A DNA stretch of 64,000 nt from Sphingomonas sp. PL-96 (GCF_020707215.1 NZ_JAJFET010000009.1:62001-126000), one strand, 5' to 3'; shown: positions 1 through 8,551, counted from the first letter of the stretch. The notes: a model not told the origin generated them from the sequence alone. Numbers and translations: made by a program.

Positions 1-152
1 ATGGCGGAGGTGCGCCAGCCGACGCAGCGGGTGCTGAGCTGGGCCTGGCGCGGGAGGCTGCCGTCGGCGACCTTGCGGTAGAGCGTCGAGCGGCTGAGGC
101 CCGTGAGATCGAGCACGGCGTTCAGGCCAAGGATGCGGTCGGACTCCGTCAT
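1..152 (-). CDS. AlpA-family DNA-binding regulator (partial, left edge)
   Basis: Partial gene running off the left end of the window. The ATG at 152 is preceded by GGAGA about 8 bases upstream. The 50 visible residues start MTESDRILGLNAVLDLTG and include LSRSTLYRKVADG, which matches the recognition-helix region of AlpA-type phage and island regulators (usually 65-90 residues). AlpA proteins are small DNA-binding switches that act on integrase or excision genes. Here it sits upstream of antirestriction and transfer genes, pointing away from them, so a role in element control is likely but inferred. The C-terminus is not visible. Confidence 0.75.
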   Translation of the reverse strand, partial: MTESDRILGLNAVLDLTGLSRSTLYRKVADGSLPRQAQLSTRCVGWRTSA

Positions 153-660
153 GGCAGGTCTCCGGTTGGATGATGTGAGTGTCTGCCGACCGGGGTGGGA
201 TCGTCTCGCCTGCGGCTGCAATGGAGCCGGTTCTTAAGGTCACCAGCAAGGTGCCGAGGGGCACCACAAAATCTGCTCGATCGATTTCAAGGAAGAAGGG
301 CAGGGGGCTGCCGTCCCCCGCTGCGCGGGGCCGCGCTGCCATGCTGCGCACCGGGCCGGCGGTGCCGTCCCGGCCCATGCGGGTGTGCATCGCTGACGGA
401 GGGGCCGCGGTGCCGCGGCGGGCGGACGCCCGCAGGTGCGGGCGGCGTCGTGCCTCCGGCATCGAAAGGTGGCGGGGGTGGGCGTCGCTTGCCCGTAGTC
501 CCGCCGCGGCGGGCAGCAAGCCGCTGGCGCGGCTCCTGCACGGTGTTGCGGCCCCAAGGGGTGCTCCCCGCCGCTCGTGCGGGCCTGCCGGGTGCGCTCC
601 TGCCGCCCACCTCCGCCACTTCCGGCGCCGGTTGCGGTGGTCTGGAAGGAGCAAGAGGAC
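153..660. other. 508-base hairpin-rich leader before ardC, no convincing gene
   Basis: I see no credible protein here: open frames on both strands are rich in Arg, Pro and Ala with no family resemblance. The stretch is very GC-rich and packed with short perfect inverted repeats, for example GGGGG..CCCCC near 304-320, CCCCGCTGCGCGGGG near 318, CCGCGGTGCCGCGG near 408-421, GCCCGCAGGTGCGGGC near 429 and CCCGCCGCGGCGGG near 501. It ends in the AAGGAG ribosome binding site of ardC. It may be a structured RNA leader or a promoter that folds in single-stranded DNA; both are inference. Confidence 0.4.
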
Positions 661-1560
661 ATGGCGCGCGAGACCAACCGGCAGGATCTTTACAGCGAGG
701 TCACCAACCGCATCATCGCCGAGATGGAAGAGGGGCGGCTGCCCTGGGTGAAGCCCTGGGACAGCGCGGCGTGCGATTGTACCCTGCCGCACAACGCGGG
801 CACGGGGCGGCGTTACTCGGGGATCAACATCCTCATCCTGTGGGCAGCGGCGGTCGAAGGCGGCTATGCGTCGCAGCGCTGGCTTACCTTCCGGCAGGCA
901 CAGGCACTCGGCGGCAGCGTCCGCAAGGGCGAGAAGGGAACCACCGTCTGCTATGCCGACCGCTTCGCCCCCAAGGGCGAGGATGCGCGCGCGGCCGACG
1001 AGGATCGCGAGGCGCGCACGGTGGCGTTTCTCAAGCGCTTCACCGTCTTCAACATCGACCAGTGTGACGGGCTGCCGGACAAGATCACCGCACCCACAGC
1101 GCCGCTGCCGGAGCAGGAGGCGATCCCACGTGCCGAAGCGCTGATGGCGGCGAGCGGGGCAAGCATCCGCATCGGCGGCGACCACGCCTTCTATGCGCCC
1201 GTGCTCGACACGGTGCAGCTGCCGCCGCAACAGGCGTTCCGCGACCAGGTCAACTACTACGGGACGGCGCTGCACGAGCTCGGCCACTGGACCGGGCACC
1301 GCAGCCGGCTCGACCGCGACCAGACCGGCAAGTACGGTAGCAACGCCTATGCGCGCGAGGAGTTGGTCGCCGAGCTGTGCGCGGCGTTCAGCTGTGCGAG
1401 CCTCGGCATCGAACCGACGGTTCGGCACGCCGACTATGTCGCGTGCTGGCTCGACGTGCTGCGCGAGGATGCGCGCGCGATCTTCCGGGCGGCGAGTGCT
1501 GCAAGCAAGGCGGCGGACTATCTGCTCGCCTTCGCACCCGAGGCGGAGCCGCAGCCGTGA
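661..1560 (+). CDS. ardC: ArdC-like antirestriction protein with zincin-type domain
   Basis: 299 residues. The ATG at 661 is chosen because AAGGAG lies 9 bases upstream and the family start MARETNRQDLYSEVTNRII follows. Residues 1-130 match the ArdC N-terminal ssDNA-binding domain (WVKPWD, YSGINILIL, VRKGEKGTTV). The C-terminal half is a zincin-like domain with H205-E206-x2-H209 in HELGHWTGH and a following EELVAELCAAF helix. ArdC proteins protect entering plasmid DNA from host restriction, and are usually expressed early in the recipient. Its stop overlaps the start of the next small gene. Assignment is firm; metallopeptidase activity is inferred from the motif. Confidence 0.9.
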   Translation: MARETNRQDLYSEVTNRIIAEMEEGRLPWVKPWDSAACDCTLPHNAGTGRRYSGINILILWAAAVEGGYASQRWLTFRQAQALGGSVRKGEKGTTVCYADRFAPKGEDARAADEDREARTVAFLKRFTVFNIDQCDGLPDKITAPTAPLPEQEAIPRAEALMAASGASIRIGGDHAFYAPVLDTVQLPPQQAFRDQVNYYGTALHELGHWTGHRSRLDRDQTGKYGSNAYAREELVAELCAAFSCASLGIEPTVRHADYVACWLDVLREDARAIFRAASAASKAADYLLAFAPEAEPQP

Positions 1561-1766
1561 GCTGCGCGCGAGCGCTGCAGGCGATGGCACGCGCGTGGCG
1601 GGCGCTGCCCGAGCGCGACCGCGCGGTCTTCGCAGCCGTGCGGTTCGAAGATCTCGACTATGACGAAGCCGCCGAGCGTCAGGGCTGCACCACCGACGAG
1701 GTGGAGCGCGTCATCGCCCGCGTGCTCGTTGCGCTCGATGATGCCGCCGAGTGCGCGCAAGAGTGA
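1557..1766 (+). CDS. Small sigma-70 region 4-like helix-turn-helix protein
   Basis: 69 residues from a GTG whose last two bases form part of the ardC stop (GTGA overlap), implying translational coupling. The sequence LPERDRAVFAAVRFEDLDYD followed by EAAERQGCTTDEVERVIARV has the layout of sigma-70 region 4: a conserved RE-type helix, then EIA-like and recognition helices. There is no region 2, so it cannot be a complete sigma factor. It may be a free-standing regulator of the transfer element. The coupling to ardC is seen; the DNA-binding role is inferred. Confidence 0.65.
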   Translation: MSCARALQAMARAWRALPERDRAVFAAVRFEDLDYDEAAERQGCTTDEVERVIARVLVALDDAAECAQE

Positions 1767-1840
1767 ACCCGACATCCTCGCCCGGAGCGCTGCTCCGGGC
1801 GAGGATGTACGCAGCCGTAACGGTTCGATAGGAAGACAAG

Positions 1841-2740
1841 ATGCGCAGCGATCTCGATCATCTGCCCGACCGCAAGCGACGCGACCTCGAACGCATCGTG
1901 GAGGTGCTGTTCTCCGAGTTCGAGCAGGCGACCTCGCTGTCGACGCAGAACTGGCGGCGGCAGGGCCGCATCCTCAAGGTGATCCTCTACGGCTCCTATG
2001 CACGTGGCGACTGGGTCGACGATCCTGTCGGCGGCTATCAGTCCGACTATGACATTCTTGTCGTGGTGAGCGACGAGCGGCTGACCGATCTGGGGGAGTT
2101 CTGGGCCAAGGCCGACGACCAGTTCGTGCGCGAGGTGACGATCGCCAGGCGCATCAGTGCACCGGTGGCGTTCATCGTCCACAGCCTTGCGGACGTGAAC
2201 AACCAGCTTACCCAAGGCCGGCCATTTTTCATCGACGCGATCGAGCAAGGGATCGCGTTGTATGGGGTGGAGGATTCCCACTTTGTCACGCCCAAGCCGC
2301 TGGAGCCGGCGGCAGCGTTGGCGGAGGCGCGCAAGCACTTCGACCAATGGTTTCGAAACGCTGAGATGCGTTTTGATCTCGCCCGTACTGCGACCGACAG
2401 AGGGTACCTGAAGCAAGCCGCCTTCGATCTGCACCAGACCGCCGAGCAGTTGTACCACTGCTTGCTGCTGACGCTGACGCTCTACAGCCCCAAGTCGCAC
2501 AAGCTGAACTTCCTGCGCAGCCAGGCCGAGCCGCTCGTGCCCGAGCTGATGACGGTCTGGCCGCGCGACACCAAGTTCGCGCAGCGCTGCTTCGAGCTGC
2601 TGCGCCAGGCCTATGTCAACGCGCGCTACTCGCCGCACTACAAGATCAGCCCCGCCGAGCTTGAATGGCTTGCCGAGCGCGTGGCGCTGCTCCAGCAGCT
2701 GGTGCAGCAGGCCTGCGAGGAGCGGCTCTCGCAGGCCTGA
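1841..2740 (+). CDS. Fused nucleotidyltransferase-HEPN protein
   Basis: 299 residues; GGAAG precedes the ATG by 4 bases. The N-terminal domain is a minimal nucleotidyltransferase: GSYARGDW at 51-58 and the metal-binding SDYD at 68-71, followed by a hydrophobic strand. The C-terminal half is helical and HEPN-like, with LARTATDRGYLKQAAFDLHQ, a TAEQLYH segment and R262-x3-H266 in ARYSPHY. Separate MNT and HEPN genes form type VII toxin-antitoxin pairs in which MNT adenylylates the HEPN RNase; here both are in one chain. On mobile elements such proteins are thought to act in stabilisation or defence. Function in this host is inferred. Confidence 0.8.
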   Translation: MRSDLDHLPDRKRRDLERIVEVLFSEFEQATSLSTQNWRRQGRILKVILYGSYARGDWVDDPVGGYQSDYDILVVVSDERLTDLGEFWAKADDQFVREVTIARRISAPVAFIVHSLADVNNQLTQGRPFFIDAIEQGIALYGVEDSHFVTPKPLEPAAALAEARKHFDQWFRNAEMRFDLARTATDRGYLKQAAFDLHQTAEQLYHCLLLTLTLYSPKSHKLNFLRSQAEPLVPELMTVWPRDTKFAQRCFELLRQAYVNARYSPHYKISPAELEWLAERVALLQQLVQQACEERLSQA

Positions 2741-2752
2741 GCTGGCGCGCGC

Positions 2753-3076
2753 TCAGGCAGCGGGTTCGGCCTTCTTGCGCGGCGCACCCGTGGGCGTTTC
2801 GGCGGCCCCGTCTTCCTCGCTGTTCTCGAACGCACGCCTGCCGCGACGCCGCCAAAGCATGAGCGCCTGTTCGCGCTGCTCGCTGCGCAGTGTCGCGGCG
2901 CCGCCCACCAACATCCCGAAGATCACCGCGCGATCATTGTCGGTGAGCTCGACCAGACCGGCCTTCGCCACTAGCCCGCCGAGTTCGATCAACTGACGGG
3001 TGCGCTCGCGGCGCTTCACCTGCCAGGTGCGGGCATCATGCCGCGCCCGTGCCTGTACCAGGCGGCGGCGCTGCAC
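2753..3076 (-). CDS. traD: TraD-like conjugal transfer protein
   Basis: About 107 residues from a GTG at 3076; a GTG at 3019 is the alternative. The core RTRQLIELGGLVAKAGL matches the Ti-plasmid TraD signature (IELGGLIVKAGL), followed by a helix with AVIFGMLVGGAATL and a Lys/Ala-rich tail. TraD of Ti-type systems is a small auxiliary protein encoded with TraC next to oriT. The 5' end overlaps the upstream traC-like gene, so the two are probably co-transcribed, divergently from traA. The exact start is uncertain. Confidence 0.7.
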   Translation of the reverse strand: MQRRRLVQARARHDARTWQVKRRERTRQLIELGGLVAKAGLVELTDNDRAVIFGMLVGGAATLRSEQREQALMLWRRRGRRAFENSEEDGAAETPTGAPRKKAEPAA

Positions 3077-3350
3077 CTGCAATCGGTGCAGCGCCGCGTC
3101 GCTTTGCCGAAGTGCTGCGAGCCTTGCCGCGAAACCAGCGCTCTCCGGCCGTGCGCCATGCTTCCAGCGTTGCGGCGTCTTTGGTGGCGCCGGCCTGCAG
3201 CAGCGCGCCAGCGAGGATTTCAACCGGCAGGGTGTCGGCGCCACAGGCGGTGACCAGTTCGCCCAGTTGCACGAGCTTGCGGGCGCGCAGTGCACGTGCC
3301 TTGTCGGCGAGCATCTTGAGTTCCGAGTCGATGTCGCGCGGCTTGCGCAT
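3036..3350 (-). CDS. traC: TraC-like relaxosome accessory protein
   Basis: 104 residues, ATG at 3350. MRKPRDIDSELKMLADKARA is a charged helix followed by KLVQLGELVTACGADTLPVE and a LAGALLQA segment, the pattern of small relaxosome accessory proteins adjoining Ti-type TraA genes. In characterised systems TraC and TraD help TraA at oriT. The gene reads away from oriT and traA, with only 110 bases between its start and the nick region. The Ala/Pro/Gly tail is low-complexity. The TraC name rests on position and resemblance, not alignment. Confidence 0.65.
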   Translation of the reverse strand: MRKPRDIDSELKMLADKARALRARKLVQLGELVTACGADTLPVEILAGALLQAGATKDAATLEAWRTAGERWFRGKARSTSAKRRGAAPIAGAAPPPGTGTGAA

Positions 3351-3460
3351 GATGTGTCCTCCATCTGTGGCGGGCATGTCAGTTATCGTGCGCTTCGGAC
3401 AGCGGCCATGGTGTGGTACGCAGTGAGACGCAGCCGTCCCGAGACAGATGAAATCTTTCG

Positions 3461-3488
3461 AGGGCGCGCTTATACGTCGTGCCGACGT
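3461..3488. other. Putative Ti/RSF1010-type oriT with nick region
   Basis: AGGGCGCGCTTATACG at 3461-3476 closely resembles the Ti-plasmid oriT core (GGGCGCAATTATACGTCG) and the RSF1010 nick region (GGGCGCACTTA). It runs directly into a perfect inverted repeat ACGTCG-TGC-CGACGT at 3474-3488. It sits between divergent traC/traD and traA, exactly where Ti-type oriTs lie. Motif and position are seen; function is inferred from those systems. Confidence 0.75.
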
Positions 3489-3517
3489 GGCGCATGAAGT
3501 GTAGATGGATTGCCGCC

Positions 3518-6445
3518 ATGGCGATCTACCACTTCTCGGCCAAGATCATTTCGCGTGCCACCGGCTCGTCGGCACTGGCGGCTGCGGCCTATCGCTCCGC
3601 GTCCAGGCTGCACGACCGGCGCCTCGATCGCCATCACGACTTCTCCAACAAGGCCGGCGTCGTCCACTCCGAGGTGCTGCTACCCGAAGGCGCGCCGGAG
3701 CAGCTCTCGGATCGTGCCACGCTGTGGAATGCAGTCGAGGCAGCCGAACTGCGCAAGGACGCGCAGCTGGCGCGCGAGGTGGAGTTCGCCTTGCCACGCG
3801 AGCTGGACCAAGTGGAGGGTATTCGCCTGGCGCGCGAGTTCGTCGCCCGTGAGTTCGTCGCACGTGGCATGGTCGCCGATCTCAACGTGCATTGGGATGT
3901 CGGCGCCGACGGCGAGGCCAAGCCGCACGCGCATGTCATGCTGACCACACGCAGTGTCGATGAGGAGGGCTTCGGCGCCAAGGTGCGCGACTGGAACCGC
4001 ACCGACCTGCTCGAGCACTGGCGCGAAGCCTGGGCCGAACACGTCAACCAGCGGCTTGCTGAGCTCGACATCGATGCACGCGTCGACCACCGCTCGCTCG
4101 AGGCTCAGGGCATCGATCTCGAGCCGCAGCACAAGATCGGGCCGGCCGCGTCGCGGATGGCCGCGCAGGGCCTGCAGATCGAGCGCGTCGACGAGCATCG
4201 CACGATCGCGCGATCCAATGGCGAGAAGCTGCTCACCAAGCCCGATCTGGCACTGGACGGGATCACGCACGGGCAGGCGACCTTCACTACCCGCGACCTG
4301 GCGAAGTTCGTCCACCGCCACAGCGACGGCAAGGAACAGTTCGACAAGGTCATGGCGGCGGCGCGTGCCTCGCCCGAGCTGGTGAAGCTGGGACGTGACA
4401 GTCGCGGAGAGGAGCGCTTCACCAGTCGTGAGATGCTCGCCACCGAGCAGCGGCTCGAGCAGGCGCTCGACCGCCTCGGCGGCAGCGTCGCGCATCGGCT
4501 CGGCGATGGTGCGAGTGATCGAATGTTGGAGCGATCGGCACGTGCCGGTCTGGTGCTTGGGCCCGAGCAGCAGGCGGCGTTGCGCCATGTCGTGCAGGGG
4601 CGCGATCTCGGCATCGTCGTCGGCTATGCCGGCACCGGCAAGTCGACGATGCTCGGGCTGGCAAGGAAAGCGTGGGAAGAGGCCGGCTACCGCGTCCAAG
4701 GGGGTGCGCTGTCGGGGATCGCCGCCGAGAACCTCGAGAACGGCTCCGGCATCGCGTCACGCACGCTTGCGAGCCTGGAGCGGCAATGGGAGCAGGGCAG
4801 GGAGCTGCTTTCCGCCGGCGATGTGCTGGTGATTGACGAAGCCGGGATGATCGGATCACGCCAGATGGAGCGGGTGCTGTCGCAGGCGGCGAAGCACGGC
4901 GCCAAGGTGGTGCTGGTCGGCGACCCCGAGCAGCTCCAGGCGATCGAAGCCGGTGCTGCGTTCCGGTCAGCGGTGGAGCGCTACGGCCATGTCGAGATCA
5001 CCGACATCCGGCGCCAGCGCGAGGACTGGCAGCGGGATGCCACCCGCCAGCTCGCCACCGAGCGCCCCGGCGAAGCACTCGACGCCTATGTCGCCCATGG
5101 TGCGGTCCATGCCGCTCCGACCCGCGAAGCCGCCCGCGTCGCGCTGGTCGACCGCTGGGACCAGGATCGTGCGGATGCACCGCAGGCGAGCCGCATCATC
5201 CTCACCCACACCAACGACGAAGTGCGCCTGCTCAACCAGCTTGCGCGCGAGCGGCTGAAGCGAGGCGGGGAGCTTGGCGACGATGTCGCCATCGCCACGG
5301 AGCGGGGAGAGCGCCAATTCGCCAGCGGCGACCGCATCATGTTCCTGCGCAACGAGCGCAGCTTGGGCGTGAAGAACGGCAGCCTGGGAAGGGTCGAGAG
5401 TGTCACCGCCGGGCGCATGACGGTGCTGCTCGACGATGGCCGCAGCGTCGGCTTCGACGTCAAGGATTATGCCGCCGTCGATCACGGCTATGCCGCGACG
5501 ATCCACAAGGCACAGGGCATGACCGTCGATCGGGTACAGGTGCTCGCCACCCCCGGCCTCGACCGGCACGCCAGCTATGTGGCGCTGTCCCGCCATCGCG
5601 ACGCGGTCGAGCTCCACTATGGCCGCGACGACTTCGCCGATCATGACCGGCTTGCCGCGACGCTGTCGCGCGAGCGGGCCAAGGACATGGTATCGGACTA
5701 TGTGCGGGAGCCGGCCATCCGAGTATCCCGCGCCTTTGCGGAGCGACGCGGCATCGGCGATCCACGCGACACGCCGGCGCCGACCCGTCGCAGCATGTTC
5801 GACGGGCTCAAGCTCAACGTCGCGGCGCCGTCGCCGGAACCCAGACGCAGCATGTTCGATGGCCTGCGGTTGCGCGTGTCGGACCCCACACCGGCGGTTG
5901 ATCCCGCCGCGGATCTTGGGGCGGCGGTTCGTCGCTATGCCGTCGCCTTCGCCGAGGTGGATGAGGCAGAACGGGCAGGGCGTTCGCCGCTGCCGCATAT
6001 GCGTGTCGACCTTGAAAAGGCAGTGCATCGGCTGGATCGGGCACAACCGAACGGCACGACCGATCTGCGTCTGGCGCTGCGCCGTAACCCGGCGTTGATC
6101 GAAGACGCACGGAACGGACGGACCAGCCCGCTTGTCCAGGCGATGGCGCTCGAGCGCGAGATGCGCACCGATCCGATGCGAAGGGCCGACCGTTTCGTCG
6201 ATGACTGGCAGGCGCTCGATCGTCGCCGTGCTTCGCTGGAGCGTGGCGAGGGCTTTGATGCCGCCACCCGCGTTCGACAGCAGATGCGTGCGATGGCCAA
6301 GGGGCTCGAGCACGACCCGCAGGTCGAGTCGCTGCTCCGCAACCGCACCCGTGAGCTTGGTCTGAAGCGACTGGAGGGCGCGTCGATATCCCATGAGCTC
6401 CAGAACTGGCTCGGCGTCTCGCGCAGCCGTGGCCTCGGGCGTTAA
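3518..6445 (+). CDS. traA: Ti-type conjugative relaxase-helicase TraA
   Basis: 975 residues from the ATG at 3518, chosen because MAIYHFSAKIISRATGSSA is the usual family N-terminus. Residues 1-230 are a MobA/MobL (MOBQ) relaxase with the metal-binding H137-A-H139 in KPHAHVMLTTR. The middle is an SF1 helicase: Walker A GYAGTGKS at 369-376, Walker B DEAG at 440-443, and motif HGYAATIHKAQG. The C-terminus carries two copies of RRSMFDGL. It nicks oriT and unwinds the transferred strand. An in-frame 5-residue tandem duplication (EFVAR twice) lies near residues 108-117. The gene is intact and looks functional. Confidence 0.95.
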   Translation: MAIYHFSAKIISRATGSSALAAAAYRSASRLHDRRLDRHHDFSNKAGVVHSEVLLPEGAPEQLSDRATLWNAVEAAELRKDAQLAREVEFALPRELDQVEGIRLAREFVAREFVARGMVADLNVHWDVGADGEAKPHAHVMLTTRSVDEEGFGAKVRDWNRTDLLEHWREAWAEHVNQRLAELDIDARVDHRSLEAQGIDLEPQHKIGPAASRMAAQGLQIERVDEHRTIARSNGEKLLTKPDLALDGITHGQATFTTRDLAKFVHRHSDGKEQFDKVMAAARASPELVKLGRDSRGEERFTSREMLATEQRLEQALDRLGGSVAHRLGDGASDRMLERSARAGLVLGPEQQAALRHVVQGRDLGIVVGYAGTGKSTMLGLARKAWEEAGYRVQGGALSGIAAENLENGSGIASRTLASLERQWEQGRELLSAGDVLVIDEAGMIGSRQMERVLSQAAKHGAKVVLVGDPEQLQAIEAGAAFRSAVERYGHVEITDIRRQREDWQRDATRQLATERPGEALDAYVAHGAVHAAPTREAARVALVDRWDQDRADAPQASRIILTHTNDEVRLLNQLARERLKRGGELGDDVAIATERGERQFASGDRIMFLRNERSLGVKNGSLGRVESVTAGRMTVLLDDGRSVGFDVKDYAAVDHGYAATIHKAQGMTVDRVQVLATPGLDRHASYVALSRHRDAVELHYGRDDFADHDRLAATLSRERAKDMVSDYVREPAIRVSRAFAERRGIGDPRDTPAPTRRSMFDGLKLNVAAPSPEPRRSMFDGLRLRVSDPTPAVDPAADLGAAVRRYAVAFAEVDEAERAGRSPLPHMRVDLEKAVHRLDRAQPNGTTDLRLALRRNPALIEDARNGRTSPLVQAMALEREMRTDPMRRADRFVDDWQALDRRRASLERGEGFDAATRVRQQMRAMAKGLEHDPQVESLLRNRTRELGLKRLEGASISHELQNWLGVSRSRGLGR

Positions 6446-6455
6446 CGTCCGAGGC

Positions 6456-7112
6456 ATGGAGCGAACCAACAGCCTCGATGACCCGGCCCGCGCCTTTGAC
6501 GATCTGCGTCGCGAGGTCAGCCTCGCGTTGCGCGCCATCCAGGGGCTGGCCGCCGAGCATCGCGATCAGCCGGATTACCGCGACACGCTGAAGGCGCTGG
6601 ACGATCGACTGGCCGCAGCCAACAAAGCACTCGCAACGATCGCTACCAGCCCTGCCATGCGCCTTACGCCGCAGAGCCTGACCCAGGAGATCGTCAAAGC
6701 GAGCGACCAGGCGCGGGCGGCCGACGCCGAAATGCTACGGTCTGCCGGAGCAACGTCCACGGCGCTGATGCAACAGCTGCGGCTTGGGATCGCGCAGGTG
6801 CGCGTGGCCAGGGATCAGGCGATCGAGGTTCGGTGGGCCGCCGGTGCCGGGTTGGTCATAGGCATCCTGCTCTGGGCAATCTTGCCGGGTGCGGTAATGC
6901 GGTCGCTGCCGGTGAGTTGGCATGGTCCTGAATGGATGGCTACTCGGGCAATGCGGGTTGAAGAGAGGGACGCAGCAAAACGCCTGTTATCGGCAGCACG
7001 GCCGGCACGGGCCGAGCCAGTCGTTCGCGACGTGTCCCCGCCGACCAGTTCTGTTTCTGATGTACGCATACCGAATTCGAGACAAACAGGCCGACGTTCG
7101 AAAACGAAATAA
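6456..7112 (+). CDS. DUF6118-family membrane protein
   Basis: 218 residues from ATG 6456, ten bases after the traA stop with GAGG just upstream, so probably the same operon. An N-terminal coiled helix (DDLRREVSLALRAIQGLAAE) leads to a single strong membrane segment WAAGAGLVIGILLWAILPGA near residue 130, then a basic tail. Genes of this type (DUF6118) regularly follow traA in sphingomonad transfer islands. Predicted inner membrane. The molecular role is unknown; an accessory role in transfer is suggested only by neighbourhood. Confidence 0.75.
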   Translation: MERTNSLDDPARAFDDLRREVSLALRAIQGLAAEHRDQPDYRDTLKALDDRLAAANKALATIATSPAMRLTPQSLTQEIVKASDQARAADAEMLRSAGATSTALMQQLRLGIAQVRVARDQAIEVRWAAGAGLVIGILLWAILPGAVMRSLPVSWHGPEWMATRAMRVEERDAAKRLLSAARPARAEPVVRDVSPPTSSVSDVRIPNSRQTGRRSKTK

Positions 7113-7306
7113 CCAGCCCAATCACCGACTGGTTGCTAACCCCGGCGATCAGCGTATCAACTCGGAATCCTGTCTGTTTTCGGATGTGGCCCGTCCGGTT
7201 TTCGGGCAAACGGGGGGATTGCGGCCTGACCGCTTTCGGGCGTCGAGCCCGCGTAAGCGGCCCCTCGTTCATCGGGCGACCGATACCCTCGTAGTTGGAC
7301 TGCAGC
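7113..7306. other. Non-coding remnant between transfer genes and IS3 element
   Basis: No supportable gene. The segment contains imperfect inverted repeats such as CCGTCCGGTTTTCGGGCA near 7190-7207 and GGGCGTCGAGCCC near 7237. They resemble serine-recombinase recombination-site arms, but I cannot confirm this. It ends at the left terminus of the IS3-family element. Confidence 0.3.
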
Positions 7307-8551
7307 TGACGTGACCCCGGTCTTTCATCCAGCGGCAACCAGAGACCGACCGGTGTTGTCGCGCATGAGCGCAGGTGAAGCAACGGGCGGGGTTACCCCG
7401 CCCGTTGCTGTTCGAACCCGGCAGCGAATGCGGCCGGGGTAGCGTAGCCGAGCGAGGAATGCGGCCGCTCGGTGTTGCAGTCGTCGACCCAGCAAGCCAG
7501 GATCGAGCGGGCCTGGCCGATGGTGAAGAACAGCGTCTCGTTGAGCAGCTCGTCGCGCATGCGACCGTTGAAGCTCTCGACGAACCCGTTCTGCGTCGGC
7601 TTGCCCGGCGCGATGTAATGCCATTGGACGCCGACATCTCCCGACCAGGCGAGCACCGCGTTCGACGTCAGTTCGGTCCGTTGTCGCTAACGATCATCTT
7701 CGGCCTGCCACGCTCGGCGATCAGATCGGTCAACTCGCGCACGACCCGCCGGCCCGAGATCGACGTGTCCACCACCGCCCGGATGCGTTCGCGCGTCACA
7801 TCGTCGACGATGTTGAGCACGCGGAGCCGCCGGCCGGTGACGAGCTGGTCGTGCACGAAGTCCAGGCTCCAGCGCTGGTTGGGGAGCGCCAGCACCGGCG
7901 CGGGCGCTCGCGCGCCAACCGCGCGCCTTCGTCCTTTCCGGCGCCTGACCGTCAGTCCTTCCTCACGATAGAGCCGCTGGGTCTTCTTGTGGTTGATCGT
8001 GATGCCGTCCCGGCGCTGCAGGATGTGCAGACGCCGATAGCCGAACCGCCTGCGCTGCTGCGCCAGCCTACGCAAACGCGACCGTAGGTCGCCATCATCT
8101 CCCCGACACGAGCGATACCGCATGCTCGTGCGGTCCGCCCCGACGACCATGCACGCCCGCCGCTCCCTCATCCCCAACGTCGCCTGGAGATGCGTGACCG
8201 CTTGCCGCTTCGCGGCGGGCGTTACCATTTTTTTGACAGCAGATCCTTCAGACCCGCGTTGTCGAGCATCGTGTCCGCCAGCTGCCGCTTGAGCCGGACG
8301 TTCTCCTCCTCGAGCGACCGCAGGCGCTTTGCGTCGGACACCTCCAGGCCGCCGAACTTAGCCTTCCATGCGCAGTAGGTCGCGCTCGACATCCCGTGCT
8401 TGCGGCACAGCTCCGTCACCACGTACCCGCCTCGGCCTCCTTCAGGATGCCGATGATCTGCTCTTTCGAAAACTGCTTCGCTTCATTCTGTCCGTCCCTT
8501 CGAGGGGCCGGTCTCTAGTTCCAGATGGATGAAGAAACGGAGGTCACGTCA
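7307..8551 (-). mobile_element. IS3-family element, IS407-like group (inactive)
   Basis: The ends are imperfect inverted repeats: left TGACGTGACCCCGGTCTTTC at 7307, right (reverse complement) TGACGTGACCTCCGTTTCTT ending at 8551, both continuing into a TCATCCA match. Inside are the two overlapping frames typical of IS3 elements, on the minus strand. I see no target duplication at these ends. The insertion cuts a small gene whose start lies at 8709. The transposase carries several frameshifts, so the element should be immobile without help in trans. Confidence 0.8.
7393..8486 (-). pseudogene. IS3-family (IS407-like) transposase OrfA/OrfB, frameshifted
   Basis: OrfA begins at ATG 8486 but is out of frame almost at once. 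A further shift near 8425 leaves a piece with TELCRKHGMSSATYCAWKAK and the leucine-zipper-like KRLRSLEEENVRLKRQLAD, ending DLLSKKW. OrfB (8228-7668) has the DDE integrase fold: RWSLDFVHDQLV holds the first Asp and IVSDNG the second. A one-base loss right after DNG (near 7672) shifts the frame, and the rest continues at 7656-7393 with [19 protein letters not shown], which holds the catalytic Glu. All catalytic residues are visible but never in one frame. Confidence 0.85.

Noticed and set aside
195..1067. Long Arg/Gly/Pro-rich open frame over the ardC leader and gene
   Set aside because: It is out of frame with the recognisable ArdC protein, has no motifs and reflects high GC.
4967..6538. Long minus-strand frame opposite traA
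   Set aside because: Shadow of the traA coding strand; TraA is unmistakable in the plus frame.
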